Source: Anagrus nilaparvatae
Lineage: Eukaryota > Arthropoda > Insecta > Hymenoptera > Mymaridae
Assembly: GCA_022575985.1 (NCBI GenBank)
Contig: JAKSXM010000137.1
Location: 17,316,001 to 17,380,000, forward strand
Length of the DNA: 64,000 nt
Reading direction: 5' to 3'
The translations under genes were made by a program, and so were the position numbers. Shown one piece after another: positions 1-11,773 of the stretch; position 1 is the stretch's first letter, and every line of letters starts with the position of its first letter. Below the pieces are notes generated by a model that did not search any database, had not been told where the DNA came from, and worked only from the letters and a program-made list of their open reading frames with translations.

Positions 1-390
1 TTAAAATTGGAAATCATAAAATAATTTTAAATACTATGAGAGAAAATCTAGACAAATATTATCAAATATAAAGTAACTGTGCTTATTTTTACTACTTTTG
101 AGTCAATTTGCGGTGTATATAATTTCCGGTGTATTAACGTATTTTGCCAGGGCCCAGTTGCCAAACGTGTTTTTACATAGTACAAAAGACACAAAAGAAT
201 CAATAGATTGGCTTAGATGATCGGAATGGACCAAGAGATTTCAGTTATAGACTTATGAAACATGGTGGTTCTAATTAACGATAGATTTTTCGGCTTAAAT
301 AATTATATATTCGAATGATTTCAATTTTAATCCATTAGCGCAGGCGCACTCATTTCACAGTCACTTGTTATTAATATGAAACGTGTTTAT
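1..390. other. AT-rich intergenic sequence
   Basis: No gene recognised. Ordinary AT-rich DNA with a short GC-richer patch (GCGCAGGCGCACTC, about 339-352). The stretch leads into a G-rich run at about 391 that opens the first copy of the 24-bp-minisatellite element. Confidence 0.6.
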
Positions 391-780
391 AGGGAGGGGG
401 TACTTCAGGACTTGAAAATTAATGGGTGGGGGGTCAAATGAGACTTAGAATAATTTAAATTTAGGGACTTTGAAAAATCTGGGCTTAGGGACTTAGAATA
501 ATAAAGGTTTATGGACTTGGAATTATATAAATTTAGGGACTTAGAATAATTCAGGTTTAGGGACTTGGAATAATTTTGATTTAGGGACCTAGAATAATAC
601 GCGTTTAGGGAATCAGAATAGTTTGGGTTTAGAATCTTAACAGCTAGTGAGGTGATAATTACAAATTAGAAAATTAGAAAATTGTATTGTAATGTTGAGT
701 AACATTTGCATTATACCTAGCCCTCAGCTGGAATTAAACATGTTCCATGCATTTAGGTTGTGTTTACACAAACCAGTTAT
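391..780 (+). repeat. Interspersed repeat carrying a 24-bp minisatellite (copy 1)
   Basis: A G-rich start (GGGAGGGGG) is followed from about 446 to 637 by about eight diverged tandem copies of a 24-bp unit that begins GGACTTAGAATAATT and ends in a GGTTTAG-like motif. A unique segment then runs to a conserved end reading CATGTTCCATGCATTTAGG, then TGTGTTTACACAAACC and AGTTAT. The same order of parts recurs at 31762-32240 and 40884-41187, and partial copies lie elsewhere in the window, so this is a dispersed element rather than a local array. It has no coding capacity. The class is unknown; the family might be a non-autonomous DNA transposon. Boundaries are approximate. Confidence 0.8.
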
Positions 781-1545
781 GTTTTTCTCCTTATATCAGT
801 CATATTTAAAAATACTGAAAATCTGACTTAAAAATCTGAAAGAGCATGTCTTTTTGTTTATGCAACTATCTTTAAGTACACAAAAAATTATTTTTCAATC
901 TGTTTTAAAGCAAAAAACCAAGTAACTGTCAATTGGTTGCGCCGGCGCTAATGAGTTAACTCCATTTTTACATTCATTTATTAAGCTTTATTGATTTACT
1001 TAAACAAATAGGTCAAATATTAAAAAATGCATCTAAGAGTTAAAAATATATAAAAATAATATAATTTAAATACTAATTAAATTGAATTTAACTTTTGATA
1101 TATTTGTCATTGTCAAATATATTCAATTTTTCCTTGCTAATTAGGAGTTATATATTTGTTAATGAGACATAGAAAAATATTTTACCTAAATATATTCATT
1201 AAAATGCATAAACCATTAAGACATATAAACATTTTCAAATATACTAGATTACGTAAAATATAATGTTTTTTTAAAAATAAATACAGAGTATACTTAAAAA
1301 TACATAAATTAAAATTAAGCTAACATTTTATAATTTGACCTTTATAATTACATGTTTTATTAAAACCTATAATTACTTCTATACCTATTTTTTTAAAAGA
1401 AATTAACAATTAATAAATCAATTACCTTCGTTTAACCTTGCCTTCCACCATCATTGTAGTACAGACTGCGTAATAAAAATTTTTTCGAAGGAAAATTTAA
1501 TGTATACATAATATTGCCGCATATATATTTAATAATAACAATAAA
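781..1545. other. AT-rich intergenic sequence
   Basis: No gene seen. Notable only for GCGCCGGCGC, a 10-bp palindromic GC island at about 940-950, and runs of A/T. Confidence 0.55.
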
Positions 1546-1581
1546 TGTAGTTCAGTGGGTGACCGAGCGATTAAGGTGTCT
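1546..1581 (+). other. tRNA-Ser/Leu-like 5' fragment (pol III A-box-like)
   Basis: The sequence around 1560-1580 reads TGACCGAGCGATTAAGGTGTC-like, close to the D-arm/A-box of class II tRNAs (canonical TGGCCGAGCGGTTAAGGCGTC). The preceding bases GTAGTTCAGTGGG resemble the acceptor start of tRNA-Ser. No anticodon arm, variable arm or B-box (GGTTCGAATCC) follows, so it is not a functional tRNA. It is more likely a tRNA-derived fragment, from a SINE head or a tRNA pseudogene. Confidence 0.45.
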
Positions 1582-3000
1582 TTTTCCATAAAGATAATAA
1601 TAATACGTGGGTGTATATATAAGCGTGGGTGGGCAAAAGTTACATGAAAATCTTATATACATACGCCACTCCTGTTCTAAAAGATCAGCGTATGAGAGAA
1701 AATCGTGCTAATATACAGAAGGTTTGGTTTATAATAAACAAAGTTAACGAGCTGGGAGCTTTTTTTTTATTATTATTATATTAATAATCATAATAATAAA
1801 ACAAGTCATTCGCGCGAGAAGACACCTCGACCCAGAAAATCTATATATTTAAGTTTTTCGCTGGCCTTTATTTATGTATTTTGTTAATATGTTCATATAT
1901 ATTTTTAAGAGGATTACGATCAAGAAAAACGATTACGAGGGGATTAAACTATAAATGTACCAATTATCGCTCGAATTATAGTATTTGCTAAAGTTTATAT
2001 TGCTTCAGGCTTATATAATTGAGCTATTCGTCGAATGAATTTAATTTTTTATAAATTTTTTTAATTTCAGAAGTTATTGCTTGAAATATTTGCAATTATA
2101 AAAGTTATACAGCGTGAATTACGATCATTAATGTTATTTTTGAAATTATAATAGTTTGGTTATTTTTGGTATTATACAATGCGAATGATTGATTTAGCTT
2201 TCTTCAAATTATGTAGCTTGTAAATAATATTTTTTTTTTCGTTTATTAAAGAATAATATTTTATCTTCTGCAAGTATGTCTAATAATTGATTTTTTATCG
2301 TTCGCTCTTGACAAATCTGTAGGATATAAATTAACCAAAATTTCACTCTTCAATATTACAATAAGAGAAATAAATATTAGTTTTCATTTTTTATTTTGTG
2401 TTATTTATGATGCTTTAACAGAAATATAAATAAGAAAAGAGAAAAATCCTTGATCAAATGAATGAAAAAAAAAAAAATTGTTCGCTTTGAACAACGGCGA
2501 TAAGCGACATGTACATACGTTCTTATAGGTATGATGGGATATGTGATTTTTTTGATTCGAACAAATAAATTTGTACATATCGGCGTAATAAGGGATTTCA
2601 AAGAGATACTCTTCAATGACTGACTTTCCAATCAAGTGATTGATTATTTTCTCTCTCGTCCTCTAAAGGTTTTTACTGTATTTTATTAAATTTCACGCAT
2701 ATACTGATATTATATATACTACATAACCTATAAAATGGAAAAAAGTACTTTTTTTTTATAAATTCAAAGTTTTACGTCACTTTAATTCGATAACTATCAA
2801 AAAATCATCGACTCTTTCGAAGAGTTCATAATACAAAACATCCAAAGTACCGCTTTTTTTAATATATAAATATACAATATTTTACATGAACCTTTTTGGC
2901 ATTCAATCTGGTAGACTGAGATCTTCATCTTCATCAATTTTTTGAATTGTCTGATTATTAGCAAGCAATTTATTATTTTGGGTATGACGTTTTATCTTCA
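1582..3000. other. AT-rich intergenic sequence with a moderately GC-richer patch
   Basis: No gene supported. Bases 1670-1860 are less AT-biased than their surroundings and contain CATTCGCGCGAGAAGACACC; such patches can be conserved non-coding DNA, but I cannot test conservation. Short overlapping reading frames on the minus strand at 2401-2635 consist of low-complexity translation and are not credible genes. Confidence 0.5.
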
Positions 3001-3022
3001 TTATTATTATTATTATTATTAT
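3001..3022. repeat. (TTA)n microsatellite
   Basis: Seven uninterrupted TTA/ATT triplets. Confidence 0.9.
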
Positions 3023-3817
3023 CCTTCCTGATTTATAATATGAAAAAAACCCTTTATTTTTAATTAGGTCAAGGGCAATTACGTTTGAAGTAAATTAAAT
3101 AATTTATTAATGAATTAATCCTACAGTTCAATAATTTAATTTAATACTTTTTGTCAATTGAAATTAAATGACTAATTTCTAAGTTGACATCGATAAAGAT
3201 ACAAACGTATGGGAATGTAAATTATTTTTTGTTTTTATTACTATTTAAATTAACAAACAAATGTTATGATGTCCTTAAACTGATAAATATATAAATATAT
3301 GTAACTTTTTAGAATTCATTATAAATTATTTTATTTATTTGTTTTATAAAAAATTAGCGTGGGAATTCTTTTTTTTTTTAATCGTTATTTATTTATATGA
3401 TAAAATTAAAATTGGTTAATTTTAAGTGTTTTTTTTTTTTAATATTTTTGTTATTAAATTTAAATATATAGGCTTGTGTTTTAAGGACTAAGTATTTAAA
3501 ATTTCATCTCAATAAAAATAAAAGACTTAAAAATAAAATGTCGTTATACTGATTACAAAATTAAAATTGCACACCTTTTAATTTTATTAAATTTTTTAAT
3601 GCAGAAATGAGAAATTGGGGCAAAAAGGGAAAAAAGGGATAAATTAATTTTTAGCCTGATATTTATTTTTAATTTGCACCTGATTTTGCAAAAATTTTTA
3701 GATTTATATACGTTGATTCAGATTTATTAAATTCAAAAACTTTGTAAATTAAATGAAAAGAGATTATTATTACAAGTTGAGTTGCAAGTGACCTCGCAAG
3801 TAGCTTTTGAAAAATTA

Positions 3818-3929
3818 CACTGTCAGGTTATTATGTTTCTATTACTTGAATTTTTAAACAAATACATAAAAATTTAAGTAAATACTTGATTTTCCAAGCA
3901 AAATTCAATCATATAATAACCTGGAAGTG
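3818..3929. mobile_element. Small palindromic MITE, TA-flanked
   Basis: The left end reads CACTGTCAGGTTATTATG. The right end, reverse-complemented, reads CACTTCCAGGTTATTAT. TA lies immediately outside both ends (3816-3817 and 3930-3931). Short size, CACT termini and a TA duplication fit a Tc1/mariner-type MITE; assignment to that superfamily is inference. Confidence 0.6.
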
Positions 3930-4354
3930 TATAGTCTTCAAAATCAATTTTCAAAATTTTGCATATTACCTCTTCTATTACCTTACATATTTATAATACT
4001 CAACACAAGTATGAATAAAATTAGCCTCAACCCGCTTCAACAAAACTTTCTACATTACCTTTACTTTTTACAATAAAATAAAATAATTGTTAATTAAAAG
4101 ATTTTTAAATAGTAGTATAGCAAAATTTTCTCGCAAGCAAAATGATTTTGTGAGGTTATATAATAAAATCATTGTATACAAATCTTCGATAAATGTAGAA
4201 TGTCAAATAAAAGTATTAATAAAACTGATTGTATAATAATCAAAAAATACATTATTTACAGATTTTTGATGGACTTATAATTTATCTTTTAAGGGTACAT
4301 GATTATTTTAATTATTTATAGAGTTTTGGATTAGAGTTAATACACCAGTTAATA
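3930..4354. other. AT-rich spacer between two MITEs
   Basis: No gene, tRNA or tandem array seen. The minus-strand reading frames beginning around 4308-4578 belong to the adjacent foldback element. Confidence 0.5.
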
Positions 4355-4362
4355 TACGAGAG

Positions 4363-4978
4363 GGAAGATATGACTTACGCCACCGAAAAACTACGTCACC
4401 GGAGATTTTGCCACAGAGAGTTCGCCACGAACGTATGACCACCAAAAAATATTGATACATAAAAATTGCATACAGAGTATAATATAAAAACATTTTTTGG
4501 ATACGATTCTAATTGACCAACAGTGACTTTTACACGGATATTTTTAATGTCGATTTTTGATATGAAAAATTTAACCACCTATAAAGTTTGACACAAAAAA
4601 GTTGACCACAAAAATATTTTTTTAACATTTTAATCTTTGATGCAAAATTTTTTGTAAAATTAATCTCTATAATATTAAAATATAAGGAAAAAAGTACCAT
4701 ATAGTATGAAATGTTTTTATTTTTTTTTTAATATTCTCGTGGTCAATTTTTGGTGTCAAACTTTATGGTAGTTAAATTTTTCGTGTAAAAATTTGACATT
4801 CAAAATATACGTGTGAAAATCACTGATGGTCAAATCGTATCCAAGAAATGTTTTTAAATTATAGTCTGTATGCAATTTTTATGTGTCAATATTTATTGGT
4901 GGTCATACATTTGTGGCGAAGTCTTGGTGGCAAAATCTCTGGTGACGTAGTTTTTCGGTGGCGTAAGTCATATCTTCC
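4363..4978. mobile_element. 616-bp foldback transposon with 8-bp target-site duplication
   Basis: The two halves are inverted copies of each other along nearly the whole length. The left arm begins GGAAGATATGACTTACGCC and the right arm ends with its exact reverse complement. Arm similarity, read by eye, stays high for about 280 bp on each side of a centre near 4670. The octamer TACGAGAG directly flanks both ends (4355-4362 and 4979-4986), which is a perfect target-site duplication. The arms are built of loosely repeated phrases of the type GACCACnAAAAAAT. There is no transposase. An 8-bp duplication fits hAT, P or Merlin superfamilies; the GG terminus is suggestive of Merlin, but I cannot decide. 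Confidence 0.9.
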
Positions 4979-5065
4979 TACGAGAGGAGGCTGTTAGTTA
5001 CAGGGATCTGATTCAGCCTTCATATCACAGTGATAAGCAGCTGTACCATCCACAATATGTAGTAC

Positions 5066-5077
5066 TGCGCATGCGCA
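5066..5077. promoter_or_regulatory. Perfect NRF-1/EWG-type palindrome TGCGCATGCGCA
   Basis: The 12-mer TGCGCATGCGCA is an exact match to the consensus of NRF-1, whose insect homologue is Erect wing. Such sites are usually near promoters. No transcription unit is visible beside it, so it may mark an unseen promoter or be chance or repeat-derived. Confidence 0.4.
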
Positions 5078-8000
5078 AACAAATGTTTTTAGAATTGGTA
5101 GTACTTTTCGTGATTCATTTTTGTTATAAAAATCAATATTTTATTAAAAATTAGTACTTTTCTTGTTTTTCACGAGTGAGTAAACATTTATCGTAACTAT
5201 CGCGTGATATGTTATAGATGATATAAATGCAGAATCTAGGCTCAGGCTGACGATAATTTGAATCTAACCTTAAGCACAGATTGTAATAGTTGAAAAAACA
5301 TCACCCATATCCTCAGTTTACCTGAATGGGCCTCCTAGACCTAGATATTAGATCCCCTAGCAGAGTTCTATTCTATTAGATAGGATTTTTTAGTCTATCT
5401 TTTCAATGAGGCTGCTACCTTATAAGTCAACTTAATACCTTCCAGTTGGTCTAATTTTTTTGCGTATAAGACAGCTTTTAATCTCTGTAAGCCAAATTTT
5501 CGTATTAGTAATTCTTTAACCGTTAATAAACCAATTGAATATATTTGGACAAAAATGATCAATTTTTAAATTGCTGCCAAAATTGCAATTTTTGACTAAA
5601 ATGGGTTTTATAGGTCTCAAAAATTTTGACCAAAATTTTGTGTTCTTGAAATCATATTTATTATAAATTTTTATATAATTATAAATATTACCCTTTTCTC
5701 CTCCATATAGATGCGTACCCTAAATTTGTATTTACGCATAGTAATATATTAATTTATCAAAAGAAAGTTATTCACAAAAAATGCATACATTATTGCATAT
5801 GTATATACGTAAATATAATTTAGTAACTTTTAATATTCGTATAGTACTAATATTATAAAAGAACACGATTTTCAACTCAAAAGAATTACAATTAAGATAA
5901 AGGCAATGTTTAATTTTAAGACGATTAAAATTCTAAATATATATAATTATATTAGGCTGACACTTATTTTAAAAGTATCACTTTAGTCTATATTTGTGAA
6001 GAACCCTTAAAAGAACCTAAAAATTATTAGCTCATTTGAAACATTGTTAGGTAATAATCATCAATATTTAGAAGCAAATATGGGTCTATATTTTCATTTT
6101 ATAATCCCTCTTGTAAAATTGGTCTAAGCTAAATACAAGTTCTTATTTTTTTGGTAATAATTTACTTACAACACCGATATAAAGGTGAAAAAAACAAAAT
6201 TTTTGGTAATCGAATACCACTATAATATACACATACATAAATTTATACATACAAATAAAAAAAAAAATAAAAATTTTTCACATTAATTATTCAACAAAGT
6301 AAAGTGAAATATTAATCTGCAATGTATATATTTTAACTATACGGGTTTTAAATTTATTGTCGCATTGAAAATTGTCACACGCCCTTCATTTGTAAATTGT
6401 ATTGCATATATTTGAATATTATACCTCGTATATATATAATAAGCATAAAATTTTATTTTAAAAAAATCGTGTAACACCTTCAAGTTAAATATTAAAAAAA
6501 AAGTATATAAAAAATTATACGTTAAATAAACATTTGGTATATTTATAAATATTAAAATCAAAAATTGACAAATTAAATATGGTAAATTTTGGTATACTAT
6601 CTGACACTTAAAAGGTTTGTATCAATTTGTTTTTTTTTTTTATTTGACTTAATTATGTAAGTCTTGTATGTACAATAAAAATGCATATGAAACTTTCAAA
6701 ATAATTTATTGGACAGTAAAATATTCGGTCTTGTACTTGTTAAATTGATAACAATTTTTATACACTTATTTTGTTTCACACAATTTTTCGGTACATAAAA
6801 TACTTTTTGCTGTATGCGTCAAGTGATATAGCTTGCAATTAGTAAAAGTGATTGTTTGTGGTGTAATACAAAAGATTCTTCAATTAATTATACAAGAAAT
6901 TTTAATCTCTCTGAGATATCGAATTCTCGATAATCCTTCAGATAACTTTACAATTTGTACCTACAATATCTTACAATTTTTAATGCTTTGTAATTAAAAT
7001 AAAAAAACAAAAAAGAAACTCTTACCAAGTTTTTGAGTAGCTTTCTGATTTTAAGTATGATCAATTTTTCAAATATTTTATTACTTAGGCCAAATTTTTA
7101 TTTATCTTAAATCTTTGTAGAAAATTAAAAATTTAGTTTTGTTGTACTTAAATTTTAAAAAAATTTTATGATTCTTAAAACTTGAAAAAATGGCTATTGT
7201 GAATTCTCTACTGACAGTCAGTGCATTTTTAGTAGCTTTGGTTTTCATTTTTCGTATATAAAACAATTTGCAATAATATAAGTATATGAGATTTACTATG
7301 TCTAGACAATTGAAATATATATTTTAACCAAATATTGATAGCTTTAAGTGATTTTGAAAAAGCTTAAAAGCTCATACTACTTTTTAAAGCTTGCAAGAAA
7401 CATTGATATCGTAAAATATTTTTAATAAAGGCCTAAGTATTGATTATATCTGGATTCCAGATAATTAATTTTACAATACTAGGTGCTTTTCAATTAAAGG
7501 CCAAAAACTTAATTACCAATAATTACAAAGGCTTAATATATTATAGTATCTGTAATAACTCACTTTTTGATTTATCAAGAACCATGATTTAATTTTTAGT
7601 TACTTATTGTTATTATTTTTTAAAAGATTCAGATAAAAAATTACTTAACTCACAATAAATATTAAATTAAATAAGATCAATTATCTAAAGATTTTTTCAT
7701 AAATTTATGAAATAAAGAAAAGATTTTTTATTTATAAGTAATAAAAATTACATTATAAAAGATATTATTTTAATTAAACTTTAATTTCTGTCGGTATAAA
7801 ATGAAATAAAAATAATCAGAGAAAAAAATCAGGTTAAAATACAAAAAATTCATAAAGTTAAAAAAAAAAAAACTCAATTAATAAAAATCAACAAATCATA
7901 ATTACAAATTATAATCTTATAAACGTTATAATTAAGTTTGAGAAAAATTTACACTTTCCAAATTTTTTTTATTTTGTAATATTTCGCATACCTAATAGTA

Positions 8001-8108
8001 TATGGACTGGTCCAGTTAATTTTATTCGAGTATTGTTATCTTCTTTTATTTTAATATTATTTTAGTCATTGAAATATTTGAAACTTTTCATAAGGGGATA
8101 GATTTTTC
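5078..8108. other. AT-rich stretch with no recognisable gene
   Basis: About 3 kb of AT-rich DNA. Bases 5210-5460 are slightly GC-richer and may be an old repeat. A minus-strand frame at 6337-6561 translates to low-complexity residues and has no family signature. No tRNA or tandem array seen. Confidence 0.5.
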
Positions 8109-8507
8109 CAGTTTTTAAGTAACTTTCTTAGATTTACAAAAAAAATAGAATTTTTTCGAAAAATTAGCGAATTTTCAAAAAATTTTGTAAATATTCGATA
8201 AAAATCGTAAATTTACTGAATTTAGTACATTATAGAAAAAATCGAGAATACGATATAATATATTTTACGAAAAAGGTTGTAAATTCACAACTATTTTTTG
8301 AAAATTTTTGAAAAAAAATTGTAAATTATCATTTTTTTTTGCGAACTCACAAAAAATAATCGTGAATACCCGAATTTTTTGTTAATATACTAAATTTAGT
8401 AAATATACGATTTTTCTCGAATATTTACAAATTTTTTCGAAAATTTACTAATTTTTCGAAAATGTTCTAATTTTTTTGTTAATATTAGAAAGTTACTTTT
8501 TACAGTG
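8109..8507. mobile_element. Palindromic MITE, family A (copy 1)
   Basis: The right terminus reads GAAAGTTACTTTTTACAGTG. The left terminus is a decayed inverted copy (CAGTTTTTAAGTAACTTTCT). The interior is a quasi-palindrome built from phrases such as GTAAATATTCGA, AAATCGTAAATTTAC and TTTTTCGAAAA. The same element, better preserved, is at 58787-59204. A TA follows the right end. CACTGTAAAAA termini with TA fit a Tc1/mariner-like MITE. The small plus-strand frame starting near 8476 overlaps the right end and is not a gene. Confidence 0.75.
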
Positions 8508-10690
8508 TAGGATCGAGGCAAAAATTTTGCTGTCCAACCAGTATAAAAGTAAAAAATTTCTATTAATTAAATACCCAGTAAACAAAAGGATTAAAATTAA
8601 AAAAATTTTCAAAAAAACCCTTACTAATAAAAAGCTCAAATATTACAAAATGAAAACAACCTGAATCAATCCATATAAATAAATAATAATCTTATATATC
8701 GGATCAGTATCAAAAAGTCATGTTTTACCTGTAATTTTTTTCTTTTTATTTAACATATTCATAATATAGTGTGGGAGATCTGATATAAAGTGTCGGAATA
8801 CAAGAGACAGAACAAATGTGCTAATGGTCACAAGAGAGCAATTTCTATATATAAAAAGATTTAACTTACTTATAGATAATGTTTGAATATTATTCTATAC
8901 AATAAAGAAAAATATCAACAACATGTGGAGGAGGAAGAAAAATGAAAACGAGGATTTAAAAAAAAAATGTAGAAAAAAGAGTACCGACTATGTATGAGAA
9001 GCTAAGCATTATTTATAATATCTGATTTTGTAATCTTTTGTTGGATATATAATGGATAAGAAAATACACTTGTGTATTATAAAATAAGAGAAGAAACAAT
9101 TTTTTAAATGTTTTTTAATATTAAAAATGAACTTGCAATTTTTCTTAGAAAGCTTGTCGAAAAAATTATATTTTATTTACATTTTCTGTTATTTATTCTC
9201 TTGTCTAGAGCTCATATAGAAATCAACAAGCTTCAAGAACAAAAAAATATTAAAAAGCTGTTATTCACCTATAGTAGCTGATTCGATGAATGACGATTGG
9301 TAGAATAAAACTGTTTTTTTTAACTTGTTTTTTCTGTTTTTCATGTATAAGTAACAAGTTGAAAAAATATATATAACTTGAAAACAACTAGAAGTTATTT
9401 TCAAGAATATGTTAACATGAAGTTTTTTTTTTCTCTTACTTGCTTTTTGTCAATCTTACTTTTTGCTTGTTAATTTTTTTTTTAGTTTGATCGATTTATT
9501 TTTGATTGATATTTGTCATTTAAATAGACTGTTACTAGCTATAAATAATCTGAAATGGTTAATTTTAAAAAACATTTTATTCTCATGATTTGATAAAAAT
9601 CAAAATAATGCTTCTAATCAAATCTTTAAATCAAAACTGTACATAATCATATACATTATTTTTTTTTATTGTTATGGACGTTATTTATTTCAAATTAACT
9701 TAATTTTATATTATTTTTTTTATCTTAACTATGCTTTTTTAAATATAAATAATTTATACTTTAATGGCTTAATATATGCATGTACACATAAATATTAGCC
9801 TGGTAGTTGTTTTGATTCTTTGTTTCTGGATAGAATTTATGCTCACTGAAAATGAGGTTTAAGAGTTTGCAGACTACCAGACCAAACAAGAATAGTTTCT
9901 ACTCTTAGAAATGATTTTTTGCAAACGTTTAATATAAGTAGCTTTGACAATTATTTTTAATTTTTTTTATCAAAAATAAGAATTTATACATTATTAAATA
10001 AAAATATTTAATTTCTGAGCTAACAATAATTTGCTTTATTTTTTCAATATATTGCCCACGTTTCGAATACCTTCAGTCTTCATTATCAACGCTAAAAATT
10101 TTACAATATTTTACAATTTTATAAAAAATTTTTTTATACACTTTTAAAAAAAAATTTACGAATAAATGGAATATTTATTTAGTAAGTCCAGAAATTTATT
10201 GGTACTCAAAATAAATGCTTATAAAATTTTGTAAATGCTTGAAAAATGCAGGTAACATATTAAAAATAAATTTTTTTTTTTTTAATTTCAAGCATTGCAA
10301 GCTAGAAGAGTACAAGACTTCCAGACCAATATATAATATTTAAAAATTTTTGTAAAATCAAATGTCTCGTAAATTATATTTTATCAAAAATAATTTTTAA
10401 CATCTCCATAAATTTACTTTTTCCAAAAATTGAAAAGTATCATCTTACAAAGTAAATTTAAAAATACATTTATCATTGTTTTTAGTACTTTTGATACTAT
10501 CTAAACCAGTGAATTGAGTTTTTCTATAAAAGTATTTATCATTTTTATTAAGCAATATTTAATAACCGAGAAAGGGCTTTATTTCTTGCTCAACTGCAAT
10601 TTTTTCTTTGCTTCAGGTACTAGAGTGGTCAGCCCATTTTTTATTTTACGTTACTATTATTAACATGGAACATATTCATAAGGATAGGTG
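8508..10690. other. AT-rich stretch with no recognisable gene
   Basis: Nothing supports a gene here. A short inverted repeat (CCTGGTAGT near 9799; ACTACCAG near 9873) may be a decayed MITE related to the one at 45141. The rest is homopolymer-rich. Confidence 0.45.
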
Positions 10691-10699
10691 CCCGGAAAA

Positions 10700-10890
10700 G
10701 TCCATTGCAGTGAGGTGGGGGGGGGGGGTGTCAAATAGACTTAGAACAATTTCAAATGGGAGTCAGGGCAAACTCAAGTTCACTCAGGGCACGGAAAACT
10801 CAAGTTGTTCGTTTCGGTCGCGCCGGCTAAAATGTGCTAAAAAAATAGTTGAAAGGTCAGAACCGAATAATAAAAATTTAATTGTACCAT
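10700..10890 (+). repeat. Fragment of the 24-bp-minisatellite element plus unidentified repeat
   Basis: A run of 14 G (10717-10730 or so) followed by TGTCAAATAGACTTAGAAC matches the G-rich head and first minisatellite unit of the copies at 391 and 31762. TTAACATGGAACAT just upstream (about 10660) resembles the head of the 31762 copy. The next 100 bp are GC-richer and not recognised. An open frame spanning 10608-10892 crosses this junction and is best read as chance. Confidence 0.55.
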
Positions 10891-11693
10891 AAATTTACAA
10901 GTCTAATGCTCTAAAAACTGTTAATATACATGTACTTTTAAGTTTGGCAATTACAATATAAATATTTTTCATATAAATAACTCAAAAAGAAAAAACCCAT
11001 TTGTCTATAATTGAAATATTAATAAAAAAATATTTAAAATTATAGTTTACATACAAATTAAACAGGAAATAAAATATATTATTTGGCAATTGATAATATT
11101 TGAACTTAAAAAAATATAAATCAAAGTCTGTATAAAATATATATTAAAGAGAAAAGAAAGACCTGGCAAATAAAACTCGTTTTATAAGTCAAAAACATTA
11201 CATACAAACATAGTTTGCCAACCAGGGCAAAAGTAACTACTATATTAACTAAAATTTATATTTAAAAGAAAGGGCGGAGTGTCTTATAAACGATTAATAG
11301 ATATAAAGTTTATTGAAAATAAAAAAGAAAGGTGCATACGATTCGTTGATCGCTATGACTAATTCTATTTTATATTTATGTGTATATATTGCTAATTGAA
11401 TTAAAATGAGAAGCCAAGCTAATTAATTAGTCAGTCGGCGTTTACGAAACAATACAACTTATACAACAACAACATATTTTTAAATATTTAATTGTATATA
11501 AATTAAGGATAAGGCCCACCCTGAGTATTTAAAAAAAACATTGGTTTATATATATTAATTATATATACGATTTATTTAAAATAAATTTAATTACTTTGAT
11601 TTTACTAATTATATCAAATTAAAAAATTAAATACTTTTTATCGAAAGTTTAAATTTTTTGCCATACATTACTGAGATGTTTAATAATTTTTTT

Positions 11694-11773
11694 TTAAAGC
11701 TTTACTTTTTGAGATAATAACAATGTTCCCAGGATCAGATTTCCAAGGATACAAATTGGTGTGGTATACTGAC
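11694..11773 (-). CDS. Candidate 3'-terminal exon with hydrophobic tail
   Basis: On the minus strand a strong acceptor (TTCTTTCTTTTTTGTTTCAG) precedes an exon that reads, after two bases completing a split codon, 25 codons to a TAA at 11694. The encoded end contains QYTTPICILG and then NLILGTLLLSQKVKL, a hydrophobic tail of the sort found on GPI-anchored surface proteins such as neuronal Ig-family members. AATAAA on the minus strand lies downstream near 11570. The incoming phase equals that of the second candidate at 43984-44057. No upstream exons were recognised, and strong-looking acceptors arise by chance in T-rich DNA, so this is weak. Confidence 0.22.

Noticed and set aside
10608..10892. 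A 94-codon open frame
   Set aside because: It spans a poly-G run and a repeat junction, so it is a chance fusion of repeat sequence.
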